DNA from: Mycolicibacterium elephantis DSM 44368
GTDB taxonomy: Bacteria > Actinomycetota > Actinomycetes > Mycobacteriales > Mycobacteriaceae
Length of the DNA: 64,000 nt
Assembly: GCF_004014805.1 (NCBI RefSeq)
Contig: NZ_ATDN01000021.1
Location: 1-64,000, forward strand
Direction of reading: 5' to 3'
Part shown: positions 1 through 9,489 of the stretch, in pieces
Layout of the letters: the number at the start of each line of letters is the position of its first letter
How positions within the stretch are numbered: the stretch's first letter is position 1
Program-made: the position numbers and the translations under genes
Notes under the pieces: generated by a model
The model's database searches: none
What the model was told of the DNA's origin: nothing
Seen by the model: the letters and a program-made list of their open reading frames with translations, nothing else

Positions 1-429
1 GCCCCACCGCCAGCGGCGCCGCCGCCGGCTCCGCCCGCCGCGCCCGCGCCCGCTCCGGCGCCGGTTCCCGTGGCGCCTGCCCCGGTTCCAGCGCCGGTGT
101 ACGTTCCGCCGCCGGTGTATGAGCCACCGACCGTGTGGTACCCGAGGCCACGGAACCCGTGGACTCCGCCGTGGCGTCCGCCGCCGTCGTATGACCCGCC
201 GACGCCCACCTGGACGCCGCCCGAGCCGCCGTGGAAGCCGCCGTGGCAGAAACCCGACAAGCCGCGCAGCCCGCAGTGGCCGTGGGAGAACGGCTCGGGT
301 TCGGGTAGCTCGTCGGGATCGCGCGGCTCGGGTGACTTCGGGCCGGGCTCGCGCGGCTCCGGTGGTTCCCACGGGCCGTCCGGGCGCGGCGGTTCGGGCA
401 ACAACTGCTTCCTGCTCTTCTGCAGCTGA
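1..429 (+). CDS. C-terminal part of a Pro-rich, Gly/Ser-tailed protein (5' truncated by window edge)
   Basis: An open frame runs from the first base of the window to a TGA at 427-429, so the start lies outside. The visible about 142 residues are dominated by Pro with Ala and Val, then a Trp/Pro/Tyr-rich stretch (WYPRPRNPWTPPW and similar), then a Gly/Ser/Arg-rich tail ending in CFLLFCS. No catalytic domain is visible. Low-complexity Pro-rich ends of this kind occur on mycobacterial exported or membrane-anchored proteins, including the Rv0312-type Hsp70-like proteins whose gene lies near udgA in M. tuberculosis, but that assignment is inference. An overlapping +2 frame is a shadow of the biased codons. 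Confidence 0.6.
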   Translation, partial: APPPAAPPPAPPAAPAPAPAPVPVAPAPVPAPVYVPPPVYEPPTVWYPRPRNPWTPPWRPPPSYDPPTPTWTPPEPPWKPPWQKPDKPRSPQWPWENGSGSGSSSGSRGSGDFGPGSRGSGGSHGPSGRGGSGNNCFLLFCS

Positions 430-515
430 CGCCGCCCCCGGCTGGTCACCTGATGTTGGCCGGCCGCTCAGTGTCACGTAGCGGATAGCTCATCGCGGCT
501 GCCTATAGAGGCAGT

Positions 516-1841
516 ATGCGATGCACGGTGTTCGGTACGGGGTATCTCGGCGCCACCCACGCCGCGGGAATGGCCGAACTCGGGCACGAGGTGCTCGGCG
601 TGGACATCGATCCGGGCAAGGTCGCCAAGCTCGCAGCCGGAGATGTTCCGTTCTACGAACCCGGCCTGCCAAAGATGTTGAGCGACAACCTCACCGCTGG
701 ACGAGTGCGCTTCACCACCGACTACGACGAGGCGGCCGAGTTCGCCGACGTGCATTTCCTCGCTGTCGGGACCCCGCAGAAGAAAGGCGACTACGGCGCC
801 GACCTGCGCCATGTGCACGCGGTCATCGACACGCTGGTGCCGCGGCTGCGGCGATCGGCGGTGATCGTCGGCAAGTCGACCGTGCCGGTGGGTACGGCCG
901 CCGACCTGGCCGAGCGGGCGCACCCGCTGGCCGTCGACGGGGTGGACGTCGAGATCGCGTGGAATCCGGAGTTCCTGCGGGAGGGCTTCGCCGTGTACGA
1001 CACGCTGCACCCAGACCGGATCGTGCTTGGTGTGCAAGAGGACTCGACGCGGGCCGAACCCGCGATCCGGGACCTGTACGCTGCCATGCTCGACGACGGC
1101 GTTCCGTTTCTGGTGACCGATCTGCACACCGCCGAGCTGGTCAAGGTGTCTGCGAACGCCTTTCTCGCCACCAAGATCTCGTTCATCAATGCGATCTCGG
1201 AGGTGTGCGAAGCCGTCGGCGCCGACGTGGCTGTGCTCGCCGACGCGTTGGGGCACGACCCCCGGATCGGACGGCGTTTCCTCAACGCGGGCCTGGGGTT
1301 CGGCGGCGGATGCCTCCCCAAGGACATCAGGGCGTTCATGGCCCGCGCAGGCGAGTTGGGCGCCAGCGAGGCGCTGACCTTCCTGCGGGAGGTGGACAAC
1401 GTCAATATGCGTCGTCGAACCCGCATGGTGGAGTTGGCCACCACCGCGTGCGGCGGCTCGCTGCTGGGGGCGAACATCGCGGTGCTGGGCGCGGCGTTCA
1501 AACCCGACTCCGACGACGTGCGCGACTCGCCGGCACTCAACGTCGCAGGCATGCTGCAACTCAACGGCGCGACCGTCAACGTCTACGACCCGCGGGCGAT
1601 GGAGAACTCCCGCCGGGTGTTTCCGACATTGAACTATTCGACGTCGGTGGTGGAGGCCTGCGACCGCGCCGACGCGGTGCTGGTACTCACCGAATGGCGC
1701 GAGTTCGTCGAGCTGGACCCGACCGAGCTGGCGGCGACAGTGCGGGCCAAAGTGGTTGTGGACGGCCGCAATTGCCTCGATGCCGTGCGGTGGAGGGACG
1801 CCGGCTGGCAGGTGTACGGCCTCGGCAGACGCAATTCGTGA
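516..1841 (+). CDS. udgA: UDP-glucose 6-dehydrogenase
   Basis: A 441-residue NAD-dependent sugar-nucleotide dehydrogenase that oxidises UDP-glucose to UDP-glucuronate in the cytoplasm, feeding glucuronate-containing envelope glycans. The Rossmann start is TVFGTGYLGATHA at residues about 4-16. The middle dimerisation domain contains VKVSANAFLATKISFINAI. The catalytic cysteine is Cys266 in FGGGCLPKD. The C-terminal UDP-binding domain begins near GANIAVLGAAFKPDSDDVRDSP. Length is normal for the family. The ATG at 516 is followed directly by the nucleotide-binding motif, so the start is secure. It matches M. tuberculosis Rv0322 in family and neighbourhood. Confidence 0.93.
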   Translation: MRCTVFGTGYLGATHAAGMAELGHEVLGVDIDPGKVAKLAAGDVPFYEPGLPKMLSDNLTAGRVRFTTDYDEAAEFADVHFLAVGTPQKKGDYGADLRHVHAVIDTLVPRLRRSAVIVGKSTVPVGTAADLAERAHPLAVDGVDVEIAWNPEFLREGFAVYDTLHPDRIVLGVQEDSTRAEPAIRDLYAAMLDDGVPFLVTDLHTAELVKVSANAFLATKISFINAISEVCEAVGADVAVLADALGHDPRIGRRFLNAGLGFGGGCLPKDIRAFMARAGELGASEALTFLREVDNVNMRRRTRMVELATTACGGSLLGANIAVLGAAFKPDSDDVRDSPALNVAGMLQLNGATVNVYDPRAMENSRRVFPTLNYSTSVVEACDRADAVLVLTEWREFVELDPTELAATVRAKVVVDGRNCLDAVRWRDAGWQVYGLGRRNS

Positions 1842-1928
1842 GCGCCGGCTCTCCCAAGGGGCCTCTGCCTCCTTGGCGCACCCGAGAATTGGGTAGGCTG
1901 GACGCCACCCGACGGAACCGAAACAAGA

Positions 1929-3308
1929 GTGCCTTCAATCGTGCAGACCAGCCATCCGCCTCGACGCAACGGCCCGATCAAGCAACGGGTTCGGTGGGTG
2001 GCCATGCACGGGGTGGTGCGCATGTTCTCGCGGCTGGCCGCGCGGCGCGGTGACCCGCAGGGCAGGTTGATCGCCGATCCCGCGGTCCGGACCGATCCCG
2101 TCCCGTTCACCGAGGAGCTGCGTGCGCGCGGGCCGATCGTGCGGTGTCGGGCCGCGTACCTGACCGTCGACCACAAGATCGTCAACGACCTGCTGCGATC
2201 CGACGACTTCCGGGTCTTCGCGATGGGCACGACCCTGCCCACACCGCTGCGGTGGGTCGCCGAGCGCACCAGGACCGACATGCTGCATCCGCTGGAACCT
2301 CCGTCGATGCTGTCGGTCGAACCGCCGGACCACACCCGCTACCGCAAGCTGGTGTCGTCGGTGTTCACCACCAGAGCCGTTGCCGCGCTGAAGGACCGGG
2401 TGCAGGACGCCGCCGACGCTCTGCTCGACGAGATCGCCGACACCCCCGGCACCGTCGACATCGTGGAGCGCTACTGCTCGCGGCTGCCCGTCACGGTGAT
2501 CGGCGACATTCTCGGCGTGCCCGACGAAGCGCGACCGCGCATTCTGGAGTTCGGTGAGCTCGGCGCGCCCAGCCTGGACATAGGGGTGCCGTGGAAGGTG
2601 TACCGCCAGGTCAACCGGGGCGTCGAGGGCTTCAACGATTGGCTCGTCGACCACCTGGCCGAGCTTCGCCGCAACCCCGGCGAGGACTTGATGAGCCAGA
2701 TCATCCAGGCCAGCGCCGAAGGTGCCCGGCTCAACGAACAAGAGCTGATGGCCACCGCGGGCCTGGTGCTGGCCGCGGGCTTCGAGACGACGGTCAACCT
2801 GCTGGGCAACGGAATTCGCATGCTGCTGGACTCGCCCCAGCATCTCGAAACATTGGCCGACCGACCTGAACTGTGGCCCAACGCCGTCGAGGAGATCCTG
2901 CGCCTCGACTCGCCGGTGCAGCTCACCGCGCGAATCGCGGCGAAAGACACCGACATTGCGGGCACCCGGGTGCGTCGCGGCGACGTCGTCATCCTCTATC
3001 TCGCCGGCGCCAACCGCGACCCGAAGGTCTTCGAGGACCCGCATCGCTTCGACATCGAACGCGAGAACGCGGGCAAGCACCTGTCATTCTCGGGCGGCAG
3101 ACACTACTGCCTGGGTGCCGCGTTGGCGCGGGCCGAAGGCGAGGTGGGGTTGCGCACCTTCTTCGAACGCTTCCCCGACGCGCGCCTAACCGGCGACGGC
3201 AGCCGCCGCGAAACCCGCGTGCTGCGCGGCTGGTCGTCACTGCCGGTCACGCTCGGCAAAGCGCGCGCCTCAATCGGTTCTGCGGTCAAGTCCGATCAGT
3301 TGGGTTAA
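1929..3308 (+). CDS. Cytochrome P450 monooxygenase
   Basis: A 459-residue soluble class I bacterial P450. Visible landmarks are the I-helix oxygen-activation motif AAGFETTVNL, the K-helix EEILR (ExxR), and the haem-binding loop FSGGRHYCLGAALARAE, with axial Cys394. It starts at GTG 1929; a later in-frame ATG at about 2004 (MHGVVRMFSR) is a possible alternative that would remove a basic, unconserved leader. The substrate cannot be read from sequence. It lies 87 bp after udgA on the same strand and 9 bp before the next gene, so it may be co-transcribed with the small downstream genes. A ferredoxin or reductase partner is not adjacent. Confidence 0.93.
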   Translation: MPSIVQTSHPPRRNGPIKQRVRWVAMHGVVRMFSRLAARRGDPQGRLIADPAVRTDPVPFTEELRARGPIVRCRAAYLTVDHKIVNDLLRSDDFRVFAMGTTLPTPLRWVAERTRTDMLHPLEPPSMLSVEPPDHTRYRKLVSSVFTTRAVAALKDRVQDAADALLDEIADTPGTVDIVERYCSRLPVTVIGDILGVPDEARPRILEFGELGAPSLDIGVPWKVYRQVNRGVEGFNDWLVDHLAELRRNPGEDLMSQIIQASAEGARLNEQELMATAGLVLAAGFETTVNLLGNGIRMLLDSPQHLETLADRPELWPNAVEEILRLDSPVQLTARIAAKDTDIAGTRVRRGDVVILYLAGANRDPKVFEDPHRFDIERENAGKHLSFSGGRHYCLGAALARAEGEVGLRTFFERFPDARLTGDGSRRETRVLRGWSSLPVTLGKARASIGSAVKSDQLG

Positions 3309-3317
3309 GTTCGGGGC

Positions 3318-4064
3318 GTGGATTTCCGAGCAGCGCTGCTCGACCAGACCCGGGAGTTCGGAGAGCTGATCCGCAGCGCAGATCCGTCAACACCGGTGCC
3401 GACCTGTCCGGGCTGGACACTCAAGCAGCTGTTCCGCCACGTCGGGCGCGGAAGCCGCTGGGCCGCACAGATCATCGCCGAGCGCCGGATGACACCGCTT
3501 GACCCGCGCGAGGTGCGCGACGGCAAGCCGCCCGACGACCCCGACGCCGCGATCGACTGGCTCAACGCCGGTCCGCGGGCCGTCATCGCCGCTGTCGAGC
3601 GGGTCGGCCCCGAGCGGGTGTGGACAGCCGCGGGGCCGCGCCCGTCGGGGTGGTGGGTCCGCAGGCTGCTGCATGAAGTGGTCGTGCACCGCGCCGATGC
3701 CGCCTTGGCGCTGGGCGCTCCTTACGACATACCGGTCGAGGTGGCCGCCGACGGCATCAGCGAGTGGATCGAGTTGATGTCGATTCAGGCCACGCGGGCC
3801 GCAGCCCCCGTCGACTTCGGCCGCACCATGCATCTGCACGCCACCGACGACGGGCTCGGTCCCACCGGCGAATGGACCATCGTCAACGACGAACACGGGA
3901 TGAGTTGGACGCACGACCACGGCAAGGGCGACGTCGCGGTGCGCGGTCCGGCCAAGGATCTGCTGTTGGCAATCACGCGTCGGCGCAGCGCCGCCGACAG
4001 CGGCCTGGAGATCTTCGGTGATGTGAAGGTGTGGGACGCGTGGCTGGAGCGCACACCGTTCTAG
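3318..4064 (+). CDS. Maleylpyruvate isomerase-family (mycothiol-dependent/DinB-like) protein
   Basis: A 248-residue protein with the N-terminal metal-binding mycothiol-dependent fold: TCPGWTLKQLFRHVGRGSRWAAQ and later LLHEVVVHRADAALALG supply the typical spaced His and Glu residues (H of FRHVG, E and H of HEVVVHR). The C-terminal part resembles the SCP2-like extra domain of this family. It is the positional and family counterpart of Rv0332. The start is a GTG just after the P450 stop. The reaction is not known; family members are maleylpyruvate isomerases or uncharacterised thiol-dependent enzymes, so only the family call is firm. Confidence 0.8.
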   Translation: MDFRAALLDQTREFGELIRSADPSTPVPTCPGWTLKQLFRHVGRGSRWAAQIIAERRMTPLDPREVRDGKPPDDPDAAIDWLNAGPRAVIAAVERVGPERVWTAAGPRPSGWWVRRLLHEVVVHRADAALALGAPYDIPVEVAADGISEWIELMSIQATRAAAPVDFGRTMHLHATDDGLGPTGEWTIVNDEHGMSWTHDHGKGDVAVRGPAKDLLLAITRRRSAADSGLEIFGDVKVWDAWLERTPF

Positions 4065-4083
4065 GTGGCGTACCTTCTCGACC

Positions 4084-4449
4084 ATGAGCACTTCGGAGAT
4101 CGCTACCGTACTCGCCTGGTATGACGCGCTCAACGAGCGAGACCTCGACACGCTGGTGGCGCTGTCCAGCGACGACATCGAACTCGGCGACGCCGACGGG
4201 GCCAGCCAGGGCCACACCGCGCTGCGGCAATGGGCGCAGCAGCAGCCCGCCATCAAGGTCGAGACGGGCCGGATGTATGTGCGCGACGGCGTCGTGGTGG
4301 CCGAGGAACTCGCCGCCGACCCCGGCGCTGTGGCGACGGCGTCAGCGTTCCGCGTCGTGCGCGACCACGTCACGGCGGTCTTCCACCACGGCGACCTCGC
4401 GTCCGCGTTGGCCGCCACCGAACTGACCGAAAAGGACCTCACGAGCTGA
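4084..4449 (+). CDS. SnoaL/NTF2-like small protein
   Basis: A 121-residue protein with the cone-shaped NTF2-like pattern: an N-terminal helix [32 protein letters not shown], a [11 protein letters not shown] segment, and C-terminal beta strands ([23 protein letters not shown]). It corresponds to Rv0333 by position and size. Its TGA stop overlaps the ATG of rmlA (TGATG), which implies translational coupling. Family members are isomerases, hydrolases or ligand-binding proteins and no active-site set is clear here, so the function stays open. Confidence 0.75.
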   Translation: MSTSEIATVLAWYDALNERDLDTLVALSSDDIELGDADGASQGHTALRQWAQQQPAIKVETGRMYVRDGVVVAEELAADPGAVATASAFRVVRDHVTAVFHHGDLASALAATELTEKDLTS

Positions 4450-5315
4450 TGCGCGGCATCATTCTCGCCGGCGGGTCCGGCACCCGGCTTTATCCGATCA
4501 CCATGGGCACCAGCAAGCAGTTGGTGCCCGTCTACGACAAACCGATGATTTACTACCCGTTGTCCACGCTGATGATGGCGGGTATCCGCGACATTCTGGT
4601 CATCACCACACCCGACGACGCGCCGGCCTTTCATCGATTGCTCGGCGACGGTTCGCAATTCGGCATCAACCTCACGTATGCGGTCCAGCAGCGGCCGGAA
4701 GGGCTGGCCCAGGCCTTCATCATCGGCGCCGACCACATCGGAACCGGGCCGGTGGCATTGGTGTTGGGCGACAACATATTCTATGGCCCCGAACTGGGTA
4801 CCGGGCTGCGCCGATTTCAAACCGTCAGCGGCGGCGTGATTTTCGCCTACTGGGTGGCCAACCCGTCGGCTTACGGTGTGGTTGAGTTCAGCGACGACGG
4901 CGTCGCGCTGTCGCTGGAGGAAAAGCCCGCGACACCCAAGTCGCACTACGCGGTGCCCGGGTTGTACTTCTACGACAACGACGTCATCGAGATCGCCAAG
5001 TCGTTGAAGCCTTCGGCGCGTGGCGAGTACGAGATCACCGAGATAAACCAGACCTACCTCAACCAGGGCCGGCTGGCCGTCGAGGTGTTGGCCCGCGGCA
5101 CCGCGTGGCTAGACACCGGGACATTCGACTCGCTGCTGGACGCCGGCGACTTCGTGCGCACCATCGAACGCCGCCAGGGCCTGAAGATCAGCGTGCCCGA
5201 GGAAGTCGCGTGGCGGGTCGGCTTCATCGACGACGAACAGTTGGCCGAGCGGGGATACGCGCTGCTCAAATCGGGCTACGGCGCATATCTGTTGCAGCTG
5301 TTGGAGGACCGCTAG
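4449..5315 (+). CDS. rmlA: Glucose-1-phosphate thymidylyltransferase (first copy)
   Basis: A 288-residue nucleotidyltransferase that joins glucose-1-phosphate and dTTP to dTDP-glucose, the first step to dTDP-L-rhamnose, which mycobacteria need for the arabinogalactan linker. The signature [18 protein letters not shown] opens the protein; [29 protein letters not shown], the metal-binding region and EEKPATPKS follow. The start ATG 4449 overlaps the upstream stop by one base; a longer upstream reading of this frame has no family similarity. It occupies the Rv0334 position, so it is the likely housekeeping copy. A second rmlA lies at 39374-40243. Confidence 0.95.
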   Translation: MRGIILAGGSGTRLYPITMGTSKQLVPVYDKPMIYYPLSTLMMAGIRDILVITTPDDAPAFHRLLGDGSQFGINLTYAVQQRPEGLAQAFIIGADHIGTGPVALVLGDNIFYGPELGTGLRRFQTVSGGVIFAYWVANPSAYGVVEFSDDGVALSLEEKPATPKSHYAVPGLYFYDNDVIEIAKSLKPSARGEYEITEINQTYLNQGRLAVEVLARGTAWLDTGTFDSLLDAGDFVRTIERRQGLKISVPEEVAWRVGFIDDEQLAERGYALLKSGYGAYLLQLLEDR

Positions 5316-5439
5316 CGGCGCGCGGGGTGGCGAGCACCGCTGCGATCGCCGTCGTCAGCGGCACCGACAGCGCCGGCGCGATGCCACCCACCGCGCAGCG
5401 GGCGCAGGACGGGCTGCAGTCCTCCGGATAATCGGGCGG

Positions 5440-6906
5440 GTGAGGCCTCTCGAGATCCTGCTGTGTGTCGTGAACGCGGCCGGTCTGGTGGCGCTGTCTG
5501 TTCCACCACGCGGCCGGCTCAGCGACGTTCGCCACCTTGCGCTGTTGCCGGCCCTGGCGGCGATCGCCCAGCTGGCGCTGGAGGGGTACCGCTGGCAGAT
5601 GGTCCCAGCGTACGTGCTGGCCGGAGCGATCGTGCTGTGGCGAATCACGCGGGTGAGCGGTCCAAGGTGGGTGCGGCGGGTCGCTGTCGGCCTCGGTGTC
5701 GCCGTGTTCGCGGTTTCGGCGGCGGTTCCCGTGGCCGTTCCGGTGTTCCGGTTTCCCGCCCCAGAAGGCCCGTACGCGATCGGGACGGTCACCTACCACT
5801 GGCGCGACGACGACCGGCGCGAGATCTTCGACGCCGACCCCGCCGCGCGCCGCGAACTCATGGCGCAAGTCTGGTATCCGGCCCAGGCCGGCGCCGACGC
5901 CCCGAACGCGCCGTATATCTCCGACTCCGCGGCATTTGCGCCGTCGGCGGGGAGGCTGTTGGGCGTTCCCGGCTTCGTTTTCGATCACTTCGACGTCGTG
6001 CCCACCCACGCGACCCAGATGCCTCCAATGGCATCTGAGCGTCCCCGCTACCCGGTGCTGGTCTTTGTATCCGGGCTCAACGCGTTCCGCCAGTCCAACA
6101 CGTTTCAGGTCGAACAATTGGTGTCGCGGGGATTTGTGGTGGTGGGCCTCGACCAGCCCTACACCTCGGCGGTCACCGCATTCCCGGACGGCCGCACGAT
6201 CGACGGATGGAGCAAGGAACGGCTCGTCGACGTCATCCAGCAGAGCATCACACCCTCCGACCCGGCGCCGTCGCTGGGCGACGTGTCGTTGCCCGACGGG
6301 TTGTTTCCCTACCTCGCCGGCGATATCAGCTTCGCGCTTGATCAGCTTGCCTGGCTGGACACGTCGGATCCGCATGGTCTGTTGACCGGCAGGCTGGATC
6401 TGGAGCGGGCCGGAGCGTTCGGCGTCTCGCTGGGTGCCATCACCGTCGCGCAGGGCTGTCACGCCGATCCGCGCCTGAAGGCCTGCTTGATGATGGATGC
6501 GGCGATGCCCGCAAACGTGGTGCGGGACGGTCTTTCACAGCCGAGCATGTGGCTGACCCGCGATGCCGACTCCATCCTGCTGGAACGAAGCCGCAGCGGT
6601 GGTTGGCCGGACCATGAAATCCACGAAACGCTCAGCACGCAGCGGGCGACCTTCGCCAAGAGCACACCCGGACAGGGTTACCACATCGAGATTCCCGGCA
6701 TGTTTCACATGAACTACACCGACGCCCCCGCTTGGACGCGGTTGGCGGAGCAGCTGGCCTTCTCCGGTCCGATCGGTGGTCGACGCGGCCACGAGATCGT
6801 CGCCGCGTACTCCGCGGCGTTCTTCGAAAACACCCTGGCCGGCAAGCATTCGGAGCTCCTGCGGGGCCCGCCCCCGTGGGAGGAGGTTCGCATGGACAGG
6901 CGTTGA
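5440..6906 (+). CDS. Membrane-anchored alpha/beta hydrolase (PAF-acetylhydrolase/dienelactone-hydrolase-like)
   Basis: A 488-residue protein. The first about 105 residues hold several hydrophobic segments (LEILLCVVNAAGLVALSV, LALLPALAAIAQLAL, MVPAYVLAGAIVLW, VAVGLGVAVFAVSAAVPVAV), suggesting an N-terminal membrane domain and an extracytoplasmic catalytic domain. The hydrolase core contains the nucleophile elbow GVSLG with Ser330, an Asp/His-bearing C-terminal part (GYHIEIPGMFHMNYTDAP), and the early strand ELMAQVWYPAQ typical of PAF-acetylhydrolase II-like lipases. It starts at GTG 5440. Its stop (6904-6906) abuts the stop of the next, convergent gene with no spacer. The lipid or ester substrate is unknown. 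Confidence 0.75.
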   Translation: MRPLEILLCVVNAAGLVALSVPPRGRLSDVRHLALLPALAAIAQLALEGYRWQMVPAYVLAGAIVLWRITRVSGPRWVRRVAVGLGVAVFAVSAAVPVAVPVFRFPAPEGPYAIGTVTYHWRDDDRREIFDADPAARRELMAQVWYPAQAGADAPNAPYISDSAAFAPSAGRLLGVPGFVFDHFDVVPTHATQMPPMASERPRYPVLVFVSGLNAFRQSNTFQVEQLVSRGFVVVGLDQPYTSAVTAFPDGRTIDGWSKERLVDVIQQSITPSDPAPSLGDVSLPDGLFPYLAGDISFALDQLAWLDTSDPHGLLTGRLDLERAGAFGVSLGAITVAQGCHADPRLKACLMMDAAMPANVVRDGLSQPSMWLTRDADSILLERSRSGGWPDHEIHETLSTQRATFAKSTPGQGYHIEIPGMFHMNYTDAPAWTRLAEQLAFSGPIGGRRGHEIVAAYSAAFFENTLAGKHSELLRGPPPWEEVRMDRR

Positions 6907-7716
6907 CTATTCTTGGGCGGTCGCCGTGATGATGGGTAGCTCGACGACCAGGCTGTCGCCATCGAGGAACTCCTGCCAGCCCGCGACGACGTCGTCTTCA
7001 AGGGCCATGCGGCGTTCGGGTTCGGCGGCCATGACGAGTCCCGCAATCGGCGTGACTTGCAGGTATTGCCAAAGGAACTGGGCCGGCGGTGGCAGCCGCA
7101 GCGTCTTCGCCGCGGTGTTGACAGCCACGTGCTGAAAGTCGGCGTCGCGCAACAGTCGGCGGAGCTCGTCTCGGCCCAACGAGAAGACACCGCGTAGGAA
7201 ACCGGGCAGGTCCGGGTTGATGTGGTGACCGAGTGCGTCGGCCATCACCTTGAACAGCCGTGGCATGGTCCCCGGTACGTTGATGGCGACGCGCCCGCCG
7301 GGCGACAGCACCCGCCGCATCTCCCGCACCGCTGCGGACCGGTCGGGAAAGAACATCAGCCCGAGCTGGCACAGGACGAGGTCGTACGACTCGTCAGGAA
7401 GGGGGAGTGCGTCTGCGGGGGCCTCCCGCCACTCCATCGGCGTGTCGACAGATGCGGACACTTTCTCGGCGACCGCCAACATCTCGGGGACCAGATCGAT
7501 TCCGACGACTTTTCCGGTGGCTCCGACTCTTTCGGCCGCCAGCCGGGCCACGACGCCGGTTCCGCATGCGACGTCGACGACGAACTCGCCCGGCTCGGGG
7601 GCAGCCAACTCGATGAGGTCCGCAGCAAGCGGAGCGGGGATGACCGGGACGAAGTCGCGGGCGTAGTTCTCGGCTTCGGTGCGCCGGAGATCGCGGTAGC
7701 CAACGTGTTGAGACAT
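6907..7716 (-). CDS. Class I SAM-dependent methyltransferase (UbiE/Coq5-like)
   Basis: A 269-residue cytoplasmic methyltransferase. Motif I is VVDVACGTGVVARLA, an acidic residue ends strand beta-2 in VVGIDLVPEML, motif II is the LPDESYDLVLCQLGLMFFPD region, and motif III is VLSPGGRVAINVPG. These place it in the Methyltransf_11/UbiE-like group, whose members methylate small molecules or lipids; the acceptor is not predictable. The start ATG at 7716 has a clean N-terminus MSQHVGYRDLRR. It is convergent with the hydrolase gene, with no bases between the two stop codons. Confidence 0.8.
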   Translation of the reverse strand: MSQHVGYRDLRRTEAENYARDFVPVIPAPLAADLIELAAPEPGEFVVDVACGTGVVARLAAERVGATGKVVGIDLVPEMLAVAEKVSASVDTPMEWREAPADALPLPDESYDLVLCQLGLMFFPDRSAAVREMRRVLSPGGRVAINVPGTMPRLFKVMADALGHHINPDLPGFLRGVFSLGRDELRRLLRDADFQHVAVNTAAKTLRLPPPAQFLWQYLQVTPIAGLVMAAEPERRMALEDDVVAGWQEFLDGDSLVVELPIITATAQE

Positions 7717-7810
7717 GCTGCAACGGTAGGGATACCGGAGTCCTCACCGCGTCGACCGGATCCACCATTCCGGTGCCGCTGCCGTGGTCAGTTCTGACCA
7801 CCGCGGGTGA

Positions 7811-9448
7811 TCACACGAGGTGTTGCTCGTAGGCGTAGGCGGTGGCCGCCGCCCGCGATGACAAGCCCAGCTTGGCGAAGATGTTCTGTAGGTGTCGCGC
7901 GATCGTGTGCTCGCTGAGCGTCAGGCTCGCACCGATCTCGCGGTTGGTCTTGCCCGCGGCCACCAATCGCAACACCTCGCATTCCCGCTCGGTCAGCCCG
8001 CCCGCCGGGCGGGGCGCGGTCCCCACGAGTTCGGCCAACCGGTCCATGTCGGGTTGGGCGCCGAGTCGGCGGAAAGTCTCTCCTGCGGAGTCGAATTCCA
8101 TTGCGGCCGACTCAGAGTCGCCGAGTTCTCGGCAGGCGAGGCCGGTCTTAACCCGGGTGCGTGCGGCTTCATAGGGCATCGCCAACTCCCGCCACGCGGC
8201 GGCGGCACGACGTAGCGGCGTCAGCGCGGACGTGGCCTCGCCCTCGGCAAGTAGCGTCGACCCCTCGTTGTGTGCGGCGACCGCATACAGGTACGGAGCG
8301 TCGACGGTGGTGGCCAGCCCGGACAGTTCGTCCGCACTCGCTCGCGCGGCCACGACGTCACCGATGGTGATCATGATGTCGACCTGAGCGGCGAGGGTCG
8401 CGGGCCGGGCGAAAGGGTCTGGGTTGGTGTCCAGGGCACGGCGGATGGCCGCGACGGCCGCGTCGACGTTCCCCTCGGCGAGTCTGAGGAGCGCCAGGCC
8501 GGGCAGCGGCTCCCTACCGTGCTCGTGAGCTTGCCGGTATGCGGTCTCTGCGTCGTCGAATTCGCCGCGCAGCCGGTGTAACTCGGCACGCTGGTAGGCA
8601 GCCATCCCCAGGGAGGGGTGCGCGGTCGGCTGCGCCAAATGCTCGCACGCCAGCCGAGCCGCCTGCGTCGCCTGCGGCCATTCACCGTGGATCTGCAGGA
8701 TCTGCGAGCGATGCACCAGGCATTGACCGCGGTAGGGCACCAGATCGGGTTGGGATTCGCACCAGACGCTCAACGCCATGGTCCATTCCGTTGCCCGGCG
8801 CAGGTCGTAGGCGCCCATGCACGTCTCGATGACGCCGCAGTAGACGATCCCGGCCGGAATCGGTGAGACCTCGCCCGCGGTGACGCTCACCATCGCCTCG
8901 TCGAGCAGCGCGGCGCCGCGCGCTGTCTCCCCTGCGGTGACCGCTGCCTGACCCTGGCCCAGCCACGCGATCGCGGCCAGATCTTTGTCGCCGAAGCGTG
9001 CCGCGATCCGGCCCGCCTCACCGAACATTTCAGCTGCTCCGGCGGAATCGCCGCTGCTCCACGCCCCGATAGCCGGGGGAATCAGCAGGTATCCCCTGGC
9101 GGCGCAGTCGAGGTTCGCGTCGTCCAGCAGCCGGCCCACCCGGGCGAGCCATCCGCTCGCTCGGGCGGTGTTGCCGTGCAGAAGCTGGGTCAGCGCCAAC
9201 CAGAAGCCGCACTCGGCCGCGCGGCCCGCGTCGTCGATCGCCAAGCGCGCGGCGTAGGCCTGCTCCCAGGCGTGGGCGCACTGCTGGTCCTCGCCGATCA
9301 GATCGGCCGCGACCGCCAGGCGTTCGAGGTCATCAGCGGTGAGCGGCTCGCGGGTGTCGGTGAGGCACCTGTACACGTCGGTCCAAGCGTGGCGCTCGAA
9401 CGCGATGGCTGCCCGGTCGGTAGCCGCCATCGTCTCAGTCTCGCGCAT
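7811..9448 (-). CDS. LuxR-family regulator with TPR-like sensor region
   Basis: A 545-residue protein. Residues 1 to about 470 are Ala/Leu-rich helical repeats resembling a TPR or MalT-like solenoid, without a recognisable Walker A motif. The C-terminus is a LuxR/NarL helix-turn-helix: LTERECEVLRLVAAGKTNR followed by EIGASLTLSEHTIARHLQNI and FAKLGLSSR. It is therefore a DNA-binding regulator that lacks the usual N-terminal ATPase of large LuxR proteins. It starts at MRETETMAATDR; the internal ATG (MAATDR) seven codons in is an alternative. It runs 41 bp upstream of, and in the same direction as, the methyltransferase and away from aspC. Target genes and signal are unknown. Confidence 0.8.
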   Translation of the reverse strand: MRETETMAATDRAAIAFERHAWTDVYRCLTDTREPLTADDLERLAVAADLIGEDQQCAHAWEQAYAARLAIDDAGRAAECGFWLALTQLLHGNTARASGWLARVGRLLDDANLDCAARGYLLIPPAIGAWSSGDSAGAAEMFGEAGRIAARFGDKDLAAIAWLGQGQAAVTAGETARGAALLDEAMVSVTAGEVSPIPAGIVYCGVIETCMGAYDLRRATEWTMALSVWCESQPDLVPYRGQCLVHRSQILQIHGEWPQATQAARLACEHLAQPTAHPSLGMAAYQRAELHRLRGEFDDAETAYRQAHEHGREPLPGLALLRLAEGNVDAAVAAIRRALDTNPDPFARPATLAAQVDIMITIGDVVAARASADELSGLATTVDAPYLYAVAAHNEGSTLLAEGEATSALTPLRRAAAAWRELAMPYEAARTRVKTGLACRELGDSESAAMEFDSAGETFRRLGAQPDMDRLAELVGTAPRPAGGLTERECEVLRLVAAGKTNREIGASLTLSEHTIARHLQNIFAKLGLSSRAAATAYAYEQHLV

Positions 9449-9489
9449 CCGCGCGATCTTGGGAACGGACGTGTGTCGGGGGCCAAGAA

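Noticed and set aside
474..1559. 361-codon minus-strand frame opposite udgA
   Set aside because: The plus strand encodes an intact dehydrogenase with the catalytic cysteine and normal length; the antisense product is His/Arg-rich and featureless.
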